DNA from: Methylibium sp035762065
GTDB taxonomy: Bacteria > Pseudomonadota > Gammaproteobacteria > Burkholderiales > Burkholderiaceae_C
DNA: 64,000 nt
Direction of reading: 5' to 3'
Assembly (NCBI RefSeq): GCF_035762065.1
Contig: NZ_DASTPW010000002.1
Location: forward strand, 186,001 to 250,000
Numbering within the stretch: the first letter of the stretch is position 1; each line of letters begins with the position of its first letter. The notes beneath the pieces were generated by a model. That model ran no database searches. It was not told where the DNA came from and saw only the letters and a list, made by a program, of their open reading frames with translations. A program made the position numbers and the translations under genes. Below are positions 7,832-15,576 of this stretch, piece by piece.

Positions 7832-8785
7832 ATGCACGCGCAGGCGGTGGTGTTCGAGCAGCCAGGCCAACTCGCCTTGAGTCGACTCGACCTGACGGTG
7901 CCGTCCCCGGCCGACGTGGTGGTCGCCATCGACTACAGCGGCATCAGCACCGGTACCGAGCGTCTGCTGTGGAACGGGCAGATGCCGGTCTTCCCCGGCA
8001 TGGGCTATCCGCTGGTGCCAGGCTACGAATCTGTGGGGTATGTGGTCGAGGCGGGCCCCGATGCCAAGCTCGCGATCGGCGAGCGCGTGTTCGTGCCGGG
8101 CGCGCGCTGCTTCGGCGACGTGCGCGGCCTGTTCGGCGGCGCGGCTTCGCAGCTGGTCGTGCCGGCCGCGCGGGTGGTGCCGATTGCAGAACGACTCGGC
8201 GCGAACGCGGTACTGCTGGCGCTCGCGGCCACGGCGTATCACGCGGTCGCCGGCGGCGGCAAGCTCGCGACGATCGAGCCGCCGGAGCTGATCGTCGGCC
8301 ACGGGGTGCTGGGCCGCCTGCTGGCTCGCCTGACGGTGGCCGCTGGCCTGCCGGCGCCGACGGTCTGGGAGCTCGACGAGCGTCGCAGTGCCGGCGCGCA
8401 CGGCTACACGGTGCTGCGCCCCGACGACGACCCCCGGCGCGACTACCGCACGGTCTACGACGTGAGCGGCGATTCCGCGTTGCTCGACCGGCTGATCCAG
8501 CGTGTCGCGCCCGGCGGGGAGATCGTGCTTGCCGGCTTCTACCAGCAGCGCCTCGGCTTCGACTTCGCGCCGGCCTTCATGAAGGAAGTGCGCCTGCGCG
8601 TCGCCGCCGAGTGGCAGCGCGCCGACATGACGGCGGTCACCACGCTGCTGGCCGACGGCCGCTTGTCGCTCGACGGCCTCATCACCCACACCGAAGCCGC
8701 CGAGCACGCAGACGGCGCCTACCGCTGCGCCTTCGGCGACGCGGCCTGTCTCAAGATGGTTCTCGACTGGAGGGCATGCGCATGA
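7832..8785 (+). CDS. bchC: Bacteriochlorophyllide a C3 hydroxyethyl dehydrogenase
   Basis: BchC oxidises the 3-hydroxyethyl group to the 3-acetyl group in late bacteriochlorophyll a synthesis. The 317-aa protein resembles zinc-type alcohol dehydrogenases: an N-terminal GroES-like domain (ISTGTER, PLVPGYESVG), then a nucleotide-binding part with GHGVLGRLLARL. GGAGCC precedes the start. The stop overlaps bchX by ATGA at 8782-8785. It is the first gene of the bchCXYZ block behind the PpsR-type promoter. Confidence 0.95.
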   Translation: MHAQAVVFEQPGQLALSRLDLTVPSPADVVVAIDYSGISTGTERLLWNGQMPVFPGMGYPLVPGYESVGYVVEAGPDAKLAIGERVFVPGARCFGDVRGLFGGAASQLVVPAARVVPIAERLGANAVLLALAATAYHAVAGGGKLATIEPPELIVGHGVLGRLLARLTVAAGLPAPTVWELDERRSAGAHGYTVLRPDDDPRRDYRTVYDVSGDSALLDRLIQRVAPGGEIVLAGFYQQRLGFDFAPAFMKEVRLRVAAEWQRADMTAVTTLLADGRLSLDGLITHTEAAEHADGAYRCAFGDAACLKMVLDWRACA

Positions 8786-9810
8786 GCGTTTCGACGATCC
8801 CGGCATCGGCGCCGGTCCAGATCATTCGCAAGGACGCGATGCTTGCCGCGCTGCGCGCCGAAGCGGCGATCGAGCCCGAAGCGCCGGTGACCGGCGAGGC
8901 CACCAAGACCACGCAGATCATCGCGATCTACGGCAAGGGCGGCATCGGCAAGAGCTTCACGCTCGCGAACCTGAGCTACATGCTCGCGCAGCAGGGCAAG
9001 AAGGTGCTGCTCATCGGATGCGATCCGAAGAGCGACACCACTTCGCTGCTGTTCGGCGGCAAGGCCTGCCCGACCATCATCGAGACCAGCTCGAAGAAGA
9101 AGCTCGCCGGCGAGGCGGTGCAGATCGGCGACGTCTGCTTCAAGCGCGACGGCGTCTTCGCGATGGAGCTCGGCGGCCCGGAAGTGGGCCGCGGCTGTGG
9201 CGGGCGCGGGATCATCCACGGCTTCGAGACGCTCGAAAAGCTCGGCTTCCACGACTGGGGCTTCGACTACGTGCTGCTCGACTTCCTCGGCGACGTGGTC
9301 TGCGGCGGCTTCGGCCTGCCGATCGCGCGCGACATGTGCCAGAAGGTCATCGTCGTCGGCAGCAACGACCTGCAGTCGCTCTACGTCGCCAACAACGTCT
9401 GCTCCGCGGTCGAGTACTTCCGCAAGCTCGGCGGCAACGTGGGTGTCGCGGGCATGGTGATCAACAAGGACGACGGCACCGGCGAGGCGCAGGCCTTCGC
9501 CGCGAACGCCGGCATCCCGGTGCTGGCGGCGATTCCCGCGCACGAGGACATCCGCCGCAAGAGCGCCAGCTACGAAATCATCGGCCGGCCCGGCACCCAG
9601 TGGGCCTCGCTGTTCGAGGAGCTCGCGACCAACGTCGCCGAGGCGCCGCCGTTGCGGCCGAAGCCGCAGACGCAGGACGAGCTGCTCGGCCTGTTCTCGG
9701 CCGAGGTGACCGGACGCGACTTCAAGATGGAGCCGGCCTCGCTGTTCGACATGTGCGGCAAGACCGAGATCGTCAAGGAGACGCTCGAAGTGGTCTACGA
9801 CGCCGCCTGA
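8782..9810 (+). CDS. bchX: Chlorophyllide a reductase iron protein subunit X
   Basis: BchX is the NifH-like ATPase that passes electrons to BchYZ for reduction of ring B of chlorophyllide a. The 342-aa product shows the P-loop GKGGIGKS (51-58) and the two Cys that bridge the 4Fe-4S cluster across the dimer: C139 in GRGCGGRG and C174 in DVVCGGFG. ATG 8782 is chosen over 8776 because GGAGG at 8769-8773 is correctly spaced and it gives an ATGA overlap with bchC. bchY starts 9 nt after the stop. Confidence 0.97.
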   Translation: MSVSTIPASAPVQIIRKDAMLAALRAEAAIEPEAPVTGEATKTTQIIAIYGKGGIGKSFTLANLSYMLAQQGKKVLLIGCDPKSDTTSLLFGGKACPTIIETSSKKKLAGEAVQIGDVCFKRDGVFAMELGGPEVGRGCGGRGIIHGFETLEKLGFHDWGFDYVLLDFLGDVVCGGFGLPIARDMCQKVIVVGSNDLQSLYVANNVCSAVEYFRKLGGNVGVAGMVINKDDGTGEAQAFAANAGIPVLAAIPAHEDIRRKSASYEIIGRPGTQWASLFEELATNVAEAPPLRPKPQTQDELLGLFSAEVTGRDFKMEPASLFDMCGKTEIVKETLEVVYDAA

Positions 9811-9819
9811 GCCGCAACC

Positions 9820-11358
9820 ATGAGCGCCGTCACCATCATCCCGATCGTCGCGAGCCGCGCGCCAACGCCGGTCGAAGGCGCGGGCTGCCACGGCGGCCAG
9901 GCGCAGATGCTCGAGGCGGCCAGGGCTGCAGGCAAGAGCGACACGCTCGACGCCTATGCCCGCGACTACCCCAAGGGCCCGCACGACCAGCCGCAGAGCA
10001 TGTGCCCCGCGTTCGGCTCGCTGCGCGTGGGCCTGCGCATGCGGCGCACGGCGACCATCCTCTCGGGCTCGGCGTGTTGCGTGTACGGGCTCACGTTCAC
10101 CTCGCATTTCTACGGCGCCAAGCGCAGCGTCGGCTACGTGCCGTTCAACAGCGAGACGCTGGTCACCGGCAAGCTGTTCGAGGACATCCGCGACGCGGTC
10201 CATCAAGTCGCCGACCCGGCCAAGCTCGATGCGATCGTCGTCATCAACCTCTGCGTGCCGACCGCCAGCGGCGTGCCGCTTTCGATCCTGCCCAAGCAGA
10301 TCGACGGCGTGCGCGTGATCGGCATCGACGTGCCCGGCTTCGGCGTGCCGACGCATGCGGAGGCGAAGGACGTGCTCGCCGCGGCGATGCTGAAGTACGC
10401 GCGCGGCGAAGTGCAGGCCGGGCCGGTCGCGGCGCCGAGGGCGGGGCGCTCGGCGAGGCCCACCGTCACGCTGCTCGGCGAGATGTTCCCGGCCGATCCG
10501 GTCGTGATCGGCTCGCTGCTCGAACCGATGGGCCTGGCCGCCGGGCCGGTGGTGCCGACACGCGAATGGCGCGAGCTGTATGCGGCGCTCGACGGCGCGG
10601 CGGTCGCGGCGATCCACCCGTTCTACACCGCGAGCCTGCGTGAATTCGAAGCTGCCGGCCGGCCGATCGTCGGCTCGGCGCCGGTCGGGCACGACGGCAC
10701 CGAGGCCTGGCTGCAGGCGATCGGCACGACGCTGAACGTCGGCCAGGCCGAGATCGACACGGCGAAGAACCGCTTCCTGCCGGTCATCAAGGCCGTGCTC
10801 GCGAAGACGCCGATCCGCGGCCGCATCACGCTCAGCGGCTACGAAGGCTCGGAGCTGCTGGTGGGCCGGCTGCTCGTCGAGAGCGGTGCCGACCTGCGCT
10901 ACGTCGGCAGCGCCTGCCCGCGCACCGCCTGGAACGATGCGGACCGGCAATGGCTCGAGGCGCATGGCGTGCAGGTGCAGTTCCGCGCGTCGCTCGAACA
11001 GGACCTCGCCGCGGTCGACGAATACCAGCCCGATCTCGCGATCGGCACCACGCCGGTCGTGCAGTTTGCGAAGCAGCGCGCTATCCCCGCGCTGTACTTC
11101 ACCAACCTGATCTCGGCACGCCCGCTGATGGGCCCGGCCGGCGCCGGCTCGCTCGCTCAGGTGATCAACGCCGCGATCGGCAACAAGCATCGCTTCGACG
11201 CGATGAAGAGCTTCTTCGACGGTGCCGGCGACGGCCCGACCGCCGGCGTCTGGGAAAGCGCCAACGGCACGCCGAAGGACCGCCCCGACTTCAAGGCCGA
11301 TCACCGTCGCCAGATGGTGAAGCTCGCCAAGAAGCGCAAGGCCGAGGAGATGGTCTAG
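9820..11358 (+). CDS. bchY: Chlorophyllide a reductase subunit Y
   Basis: BchY is the NifD-like half of the catalytic BchYZ component of chlorophyllide a oxidoreductase. The 512-aa sequence carries conserved N-terminal cysteines in GAGCHGG, SMCPAFG and SACCVYG that ligate the 4Fe-4S cluster shared with BchZ. The nitrogenase-like fold continues through ITLSGYEGSELLVGRLL. Its TAG overlaps the GTG start of bchZ by one base, a sign of coupled synthesis of the two subunits. Confidence 0.96.
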   Translation: MSAVTIIPIVASRAPTPVEGAGCHGGQAQMLEAARAAGKSDTLDAYARDYPKGPHDQPQSMCPAFGSLRVGLRMRRTATILSGSACCVYGLTFTSHFYGAKRSVGYVPFNSETLVTGKLFEDIRDAVHQVADPAKLDAIVVINLCVPTASGVPLSILPKQIDGVRVIGIDVPGFGVPTHAEAKDVLAAAMLKYARGEVQAGPVAAPRAGRSARPTVTLLGEMFPADPVVIGSLLEPMGLAAGPVVPTREWRELYAALDGAAVAAIHPFYTASLREFEAAGRPIVGSAPVGHDGTEAWLQAIGTTLNVGQAEIDTAKNRFLPVIKAVLAKTPIRGRITLSGYEGSELLVGRLLVESGADLRYVGSACPRTAWNDADRQWLEAHGVQVQFRASLEQDLAAVDEYQPDLAIGTTPVVQFAKQRAIPALYFTNLISARPLMGPAGAGSLAQVINAAIGNKHRFDAMKSFFDGAGDGPTAGVWESANGTPKDRPDFKADHRRQMVKLAKKRKAEEMV

Positions 11359-12845
11359 TGGCACTCGTCCTCGACCACGATCGTGCCGGCGGCTACTGGG
11401 GCGCGGTGTACGTCTTCACCGCGATCAAAGGTCTGCAGGTGGTCATCGACGGCCCGGTCGGCTGCGAGAACCTGCCGGTCACCTCGGTGCTGCACTACAC
11501 CGATGCGCTGCCGCCGCACGAGCTGCCGATCGTCGTCACTGGCCTCGCCGAGGAGCAGCTCGGCCGCGAAGGCACCGAAGGCTCGATGAAGCGCGCGCAT
11601 GCCACGCTCGACCCGGACTTGCCGGCGGTCGTGGTGACGGGCTCGATCGCCGAGATGATCGGCGGCGGCGTCACGCCCGAAGGCACGGGCATCCTGCGCT
11701 TCCTGCCGCGCACGATCGACGAGGACCAGTGGCAGTGCGCGAACCGCGCGATGTTCTGGCTGTGGAGCGAGTACGGCCTGCGCAAGGTGCCGCAGCGCGT
11801 GCCGTTCGACCAGCGCCCCGCCGGCGAGAAGCCGCGCGTCAACCTGATCGGCCCGAGCTACGGCACCTTCAACTCGCCGAGCGACCTTGCCGAGATCCGC
11901 CGGCTGGTGCAGGGCATCGGCGCCGAAGTGAACATGGTGTTCCCGCTCGGCAGCCATCTGGCCGACGTGTCGCGGCTGGTCGAGGCCGACGTGAACATCT
12001 GCCTGTACCGCGAGTTCGGCCGGATGCTGTGCGAAGCCCTGGAGCGGCCCTACCTGCAAGCACCGATAGGCCTGCACAGCACCACCGCCTTCCTGCGCAA
12101 GCTCGGCGAGCTGCTGCACCTCGACCCCGAGCCCTTCATCGAGCGCGAGAAGCACACGACGATCAAGCCGGTGTGGGATTTGTGGCGCTCGGTCACGCAG
12201 GACTTCTTCGGCACCGCGAGCTTCGCGGTGGTGGCCAACGAGACCTACACGCGCGGCCTGCGCCACTTCCTCGAAGACGAGCTCGGCCTGCCGTGCAACT
12301 TCGCCATCGCGCGCAAGCCTGGCGAGAAGACCGACAACGAAGCCGTGCGCGAGCTGGTGAAGACCAAACCGCCGCTGGTGCTGTACGGCTCCTACAACGA
12401 GCGCATGTACCTCGCCGAGGCGGGCGGTGCCTCGCCGATGAAGCCGAGCTTCATCCCCGCGTCGTTCCCGCTGCCGATCATCCGGCGCGCGACCGGCACG
12501 CCGTTCATGGGCTATGCCGGTGCGACCTACGTGCTGCAGGAGTTCTGCAACGCGCTGTTCGACGCGCTGTTCCACGTGCTGCCGCTGGGCACCGACCTCG
12601 ACCGCGTCGAGGCGACGCTCGCACGGCCGGCCGACGCCGTTCACGACGAGACGCGCTGGCACGCGGATGCGCAGGCCCGGCTGGCCGAGCTGGTCGCGCT
12701 CGACCCGGTGCTGGTGCAAATCTCGTCGGCCAAGCGCTTGCGTGACCGCGCCGAGCGCGACGCGCGCCGGGCCGGTGAAGACGAAGTGGGCGCCGCGCAC
12801 GTCGAGCGTGCGCACGCGGCGCTCAAGCTTGGGGAGCCCGCGTGA
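11358..12845 (+). CDS. bchZ: Chlorophyllide a reductase subunit Z
   Basis: BchZ is the NifK-like partner of BchY. It starts at GTG 11358, sharing one base with the bchY stop, and gives 495 residues, the usual length. The N-terminal GYWGAVYVF and the cluster cysteine in VGCENLP are present, followed by the nitrogenase-like core (NLIGPSYGTFN) and a C-terminal protochlorophyllide-reductase-like tail near DETRWHADAQARL. pufB follows after 132 nt, as in other purple bacteria, where puf transcripts can begin inside or upstream of bchZ. Confidence 0.96.
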   Translation: MALVLDHDRAGGYWGAVYVFTAIKGLQVVIDGPVGCENLPVTSVLHYTDALPPHELPIVVTGLAEEQLGREGTEGSMKRAHATLDPDLPAVVVTGSIAEMIGGGVTPEGTGILRFLPRTIDEDQWQCANRAMFWLWSEYGLRKVPQRVPFDQRPAGEKPRVNLIGPSYGTFNSPSDLAEIRRLVQGIGAEVNMVFPLGSHLADVSRLVEADVNICLYREFGRMLCEALERPYLQAPIGLHSTTAFLRKLGELLHLDPEPFIEREKHTTIKPVWDLWRSVTQDFFGTASFAVVANETYTRGLRHFLEDELGLPCNFAIARKPGEKTDNEAVRELVKTKPPLVLYGSYNERMYLAEAGGASPMKPSFIPASFPLPIIRRATGTPFMGYAGATYVLQEFCNALFDALFHVLPLGTDLDRVEATLARPADAVHDETRWHADAQARLAELVALDPVLVQISSAKRLRDRAERDARRAGEDEVGAAHVERAHAALKLGEPA

Positions 12846-12897
12846 GCCGGCTCGCCGTCCGATCGATGCCGTGCGCTGCGCGCGGCATGCCCCGACG

Positions 12898-12915
12898 CGG
12901 CAGCGAAAGCTGCCG
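12898..12915 (+). promoter_or_regulatory. GAAA-tetraloop hairpin in the bchZ-pufB leader
   Basis: Perfect 7-bp stem CGGCAGC/GCTGCCG closed by a GAAA tetraloop, 62 nt before pufB. There is no T-run (TTGCCCCC follows), so it looks more like an mRNA-stabilising or processing element at the 5' side of the puf transcript than a terminator. Such hairpins are known determinants of puf mRNA stability; function here is inferred. Confidence 0.5.
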
Positions 12916-12977
12916 TTGCCCCCGCCGCGCGGGCGATGCGCGACATGGCCGACAGGCCGATTGAAGGAGCAAGTCCT

Positions 12978-13121
12978 ATGGAGAGAAAAGGCTCGATATC
13001 CGGCCTCACCGATGCCGAAGCCCAGGAGTTCCACAAATTCTGGGTGCAGGGGTTCATCGGGTTCACGGCCATCGCGGTGGTGGCGCACTTCCTGGTCTGG
13101 ACCTGGCGCCCGTGGCTCTGA
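12978..13121 (+). CDS. pufB: Light-harvesting complex 1 beta polypeptide
   Basis: 47-residue antenna beta subunit of the core light-harvesting ring. It shows the classical SGLTDAEAQEFHKFW cytoplasmic part, one membrane helix with the bacteriochlorophyll-ligating His37 (AVVAHFLVW), a second conserved His at 19, and the WTWRPWL end. ATG 12978 is preferred because AAGGAG sits 8 nt upstream. In-frame upstream starts (12936, 12945) would add an atypical leader and lack a ribosome site. It is first in the puf operon. Confidence 0.96.
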   Translation: MERKGSISGLTDAEAQEFHKFWVQGFIGFTAIAVVAHFLVWTWRPWL

Positions 13122-13150
13122 GGCTTTGAACTAGCAACCGAGGGCAAGAC

Positions 13151-13375
13151 ATGGCCTACCCGACGATCGATGCACTGAAGCAACCCGAGAACGGCGACTC
13201 GCTCGCCTACCGGGGGATCTTCTTGACGAGTTTCGCGGTGTTCCTCGTGGTCGCGTTGCTGGCCCAGGTCCTGACCTGGCACTGGCGCACGTGGCTGCCG
13301 GGCGCCGAGGGCGAGAAGTCTTTGATCGGTGGTGTGCGCTCGGCGGTCTACACCGTGATGTCCCACCTCAGTTGA
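13151..13375 (+). CDS. PufB-like single-helix polypeptide lacking both antenna histidines
   Basis: 74 residues lying between pufB and pufA, where most puf operons have nothing. Aligned without gaps to PufB, residues 20-49 follow the beta pattern: Y20 for F18, F28 for F26, then A-x-x-L-x-W-x-W-R-x-WL. However, R21 replaces His19 and Q39 (LLAQVLTWHW) replaces the bacteriochlorophyll ligand His37. The N-terminus lacks the SGLT/EA motif, and a 25-residue C-terminal tail (after WLPG) with a possible amphipathic helix is added. It should be a one-pass membrane protein, unlikely to bind bacteriochlorophyll in the normal way. A GAGG precedes the start. It is not PufQ or PufX by sequence. Role unknown; a structural, gap-forming or assembly subunit of LH1 is a guess. 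Confidence 0.75.
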   Translation: MAYPTIDALKQPENGDSLAYRGIFLTSFAVFLVVALLAQVLTWHWRTWLPGAEGEKSLIGGVRSAVYTVMSHLS

Positions 13376-13406
13376 CGCACCCAACCAACCGAAGGAGAAC
13401 GCAAAC

Positions 13407-13592
13407 ATGTGGCGTATCTGGCGACTGTTCGACCCGCTTCGTGCGATGGTCATCCAAGGCATCTTCCTGTTCGCGCTCGCAGTGATGATTCATCTCGTCC
13501 TGCTCAGCACGAACCGGTTCAACTGGCTCGACGGCGGCAAATCGGCCGCCGCCGCGTCCAGCGCGATGCCGGCAGCGACGCCCGCGAAATAG
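13407..13592 (+). CDS. pufA: Light-harvesting complex 1 alpha polypeptide
   Basis: 61-residue core antenna alpha subunit. MWRIWRLFDP is the typical N-terminus. The membrane helix carries the ligand His29 (MIHLVLLST), followed by RFNWLDGG and an Ala/Ser/Pro tail that may be trimmed. A strong GAAGGAG precedes the start. It lies 31 nt after the 74-aa PufB-like gene and upstream of the hairpin that separates pufBA from pufLMC. Confidence 0.96.
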   Translation: MWRIWRLFDPLRAMVIQGIFLFALAVMIHLVLLSTNRFNWLDGGKSAAAASSAMPAATPAK

Positions 13593-13604
13593 CGCGGCGT
13601 CCAG

Positions 13605-13628
13605 CGGCCGGGCCCTCGGGCTCGGCCG
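13605..13628 (+). promoter_or_regulatory. Intercistronic hairpin between pufA and pufL
   Basis: A 10-bp GC-rich stem (13605-13614 with 13619-13628, one G-U pair) with a CTCG loop right after pufA. A second, weaker inverted repeat AGGCCG/CGGCCT follows near 13644-13664. There is no T-run. In purple bacteria such hairpins protect the pufBA segment from 3' decay and help make antenna proteins in excess over reaction-centre subunits; that role is inferred here. Confidence 0.65.
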
Positions 13629-13740
13629 GAGCACACCGGAGGCCGTCCAAACGGCGGCCTTCGATGTGCCTTCAGAACACATCCGGCCGGCAGCGAACCG
13701 CCCTTGAGGCTTCGATGCCGCCCCACCGGAGGAGACGGTC

Positions 13741-14580
13741 ATGGCCGTGTTGAGTTTCGAACGCAAGTACCGAGTGCGTGGCGGCACGCTGGTCGGGGGC
13801 GATCTGTTCGACTTCTGGGTCGGGCCGTTCTACGTCGGCTTTTTCGGCGTCACCACCATCTTCTTCACCTTGCTCGGCACCGCGCTGATCCTCTGGGGCG
13901 CCTCCCAAGGGCCGACCTGGAACGTCTGGCAGATCAACATCGCGCCGCCCGACCTCAAGTACGGGCTGGGGATGGCGCCGCTTCTTGAAGGCGGGCTCTG
14001 GCAGCTGATCACGGTGTGCGCGATCGGCGCCTTCGTATCGTGGGCGCTGCGCGAGGTGGAGATCTGCCGCAAGCTCGGCATGGGCTACCACGTGCCCTTC
14101 GCCTTCGGCGTCGCGATCTTCGCGTACGTGTCGCTGGTGGTGATCCGCCCGGTGCTGATGGGCGCCTGGGGCCACGGCTTCCCCTACGGGATCATGAGTC
14201 ACCTCGACTGGGTCTCGAACACCGGCTACCAGTACCTGCACTTCCACTACAACCCGGCGCACATGCTGGCGGTGAGCTTCTTCTTCACCACCTGCCTCGC
14301 GCTTTCGCTGCACGGCGCGCTGGTGCTTTCGGCGACCAACCCCGGCAAGGGCGAAGTGGTCAAGACGCCGGAGCACGAGGACACCTTCTTCCGCGACACG
14401 ATCGGCTACTCGATCGGCACGCTGGGCATTCACCGCCTTGGCTTGTTCCTCGCCCTCTCGTCGGGCTTCTGGAGCGCGGTATGCATCGTGATCAGCGGGC
14501 CCTTCTGGACCCGCGGTTGGCCGGAGTGGTGGGGCTGGTGGCTCAACCTGCCGATCTGGTCCCAGTGGCCTTTGCAGTAA
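13741..14580 (+). CDS. pufL: Photosynthetic reaction centre L subunit
   Basis: 279-aa five-helix integral membrane subunit that with PufM binds the special pair, bacteriopheophytins, quinones and non-haem iron. It begins with the typical FERKYRVRGGTLVGGDLFDFWVG. The primary-donor and accessory-pigment histidines are visible in the YLHFHYNPAHM stretch, and iron/QB ligands in SLHGALVLS and the later FRDTIGYSIG region. GGAGGAG is correctly spaced. pufM follows after 21 nt. Confidence 0.98.
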   Translation: MAVLSFERKYRVRGGTLVGGDLFDFWVGPFYVGFFGVTTIFFTLLGTALILWGASQGPTWNVWQINIAPPDLKYGLGMAPLLEGGLWQLITVCAIGAFVSWALREVEICRKLGMGYHVPFAFGVAIFAYVSLVVIRPVLMGAWGHGFPYGIMSHLDWVSNTGYQYLHFHYNPAHMLAVSFFFTTCLALSLHGALVLSATNPGKGEVVKTPEHEDTFFRDTIGYSIGTLGIHRLGLFLALSSGFWSAVCIVISGPFWTRGWPEWWGWWLNLPIWSQWPLQ

Positions 14581-14601
14581 GCGCGCAGCGAGGAGACATC
14601 C

Positions 14602-15576
14602 ATGGCCGAGTACCAGAACCTCTTCACGCAGCTCCAGGTCGTCGGGCCGGTGCACGACGGCGTGCCGCTGCCCCCCGGCAACTCGCCGCGCAGCGGGCAG
14701 CCCTTCCTCTCGCATCTCGCCGGGCGCATCGGCAACGCGCAGATCGGGCCGATCTACCTCGGCTCGCTCGGGCTCGCGTCGGCGATCTTCTTCACGTTGG
14801 CTTTCGTGATCACCGGGCTCAACATGCTGGCCTCGGTGGACTGGAACGTCATCCAGTTCGTGCGGCAGCTGTTCTGGCTGGCGCTCGAGCCGCCGGCGGC
14901 CGGCAACGGCCTGGGCCTCGCGCCGTTGAACGCGGGCGGCTGGTGGCAGATCGCCGGGCTGTTCCTCACGATCTCGGTGCTGCTCTGGTGGGCGCGCATG
15001 TACACCCGCGCACGCCAGCTCGGCATGGGCACGCACGTGGCCTGGGCCTTCGCCGCGGCGATCTGGCTGATGCTGGTGCTGGGGCTGATCCGGCCGGTGC
15101 TGATGGGCACCTGGGGCGAGTCGGTGCCGTTCGGGATCTTCCCGCACCTCGACTGGACCGCGGCGTTCTCGATCCGCTACGGCAACCTCTTCTACAACCC
15201 GTTCCACATGCTCAGCATCGTCTTCCTGTACGGGTCGGCGCTGTTGTTCGCGATGCACGGGGCGACCATCCTCGCGGTCAGCCGCTTCGGCGGCGAACGC
15301 GAGATCGAGCAGATCGTCGACCGCGGCACGGCCAGCGAGCGCGCCGCGCTGTTCTGGCGCTGGACGATGGGCTTCAACGCGACGATGGAATCGATCCACC
15401 GCTATGCCTGGTGGTTTGCGGTGCTGTGCCCGCTGACCGGTGGCATCGGCATCCTGCTCACCGGCACAGTGGTGGACAACTGGTATCTGTGGGCGGTGAA
15501 GCACGGCGTCGCGCCCTCGTACCCCTCGGTGTTCCCGCCGGTCATTGATCCCGCCACCCTGCCAGGAGGCCAGTGA
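14602..15576 (+). CDS. pufM: Photosynthetic reaction centre M subunit
   Basis: 324-aa partner of PufL, five membrane helices. It contains FGIFPHLDWTAAFSIRYGNLFYNPFHM with the special-pair and accessory ligands, AMHGATILA for the iron/quinone region, and RWTMGFNATMESIHRYAWWFA near the C-terminus. A GAGGAGA ribosome site precedes the start. Its stop overlaps pufC through GTGATG, so translation of the cytochrome subunit is coupled. Confidence 0.98.
   Translation: MAEYQNLFTQLQVVGPVHDGVPLPPGNSPRSGQPFLSHLAGRIGNAQIGPIYLGSLGLASAIFFTLAFVITGLNMLASVDWNVIQFVRQLFWLALEPPAAGNGLGLAPLNAGGWWQIAGLFLTISVLLWWARMYTRARQLGMGTHVAWAFAAAIWLMLVLGLIRPVLMGTWGESVPFGIFPHLDWTAAFSIRYGNLFYNPFHMLSIVFLYGSALLFAMHGATILAVSRFGGEREIEQIVDRGTASERAALFWRWTMGFNATMESIHRYAWWFAVLCPLTGGIGILLTGTVVDNWYLWAVKHGVAPSYPSVFPPVIDPATLPGGQ

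Noticed and set aside
12936..12977. N-terminal extension of PufB from upstream GTG/ATG codons
   Set aside because: The strong AAGGAG sits just before ATG 12978, and known PufB proteins begin at the equivalent of MERKGSISGL.
13151..13375. The 74-aa protein as PufQ or PufX
   Set aside because: Similar length to PufQ only. The sequence matches the PufB helix pattern, and no PufQ or PufX motif is seen.
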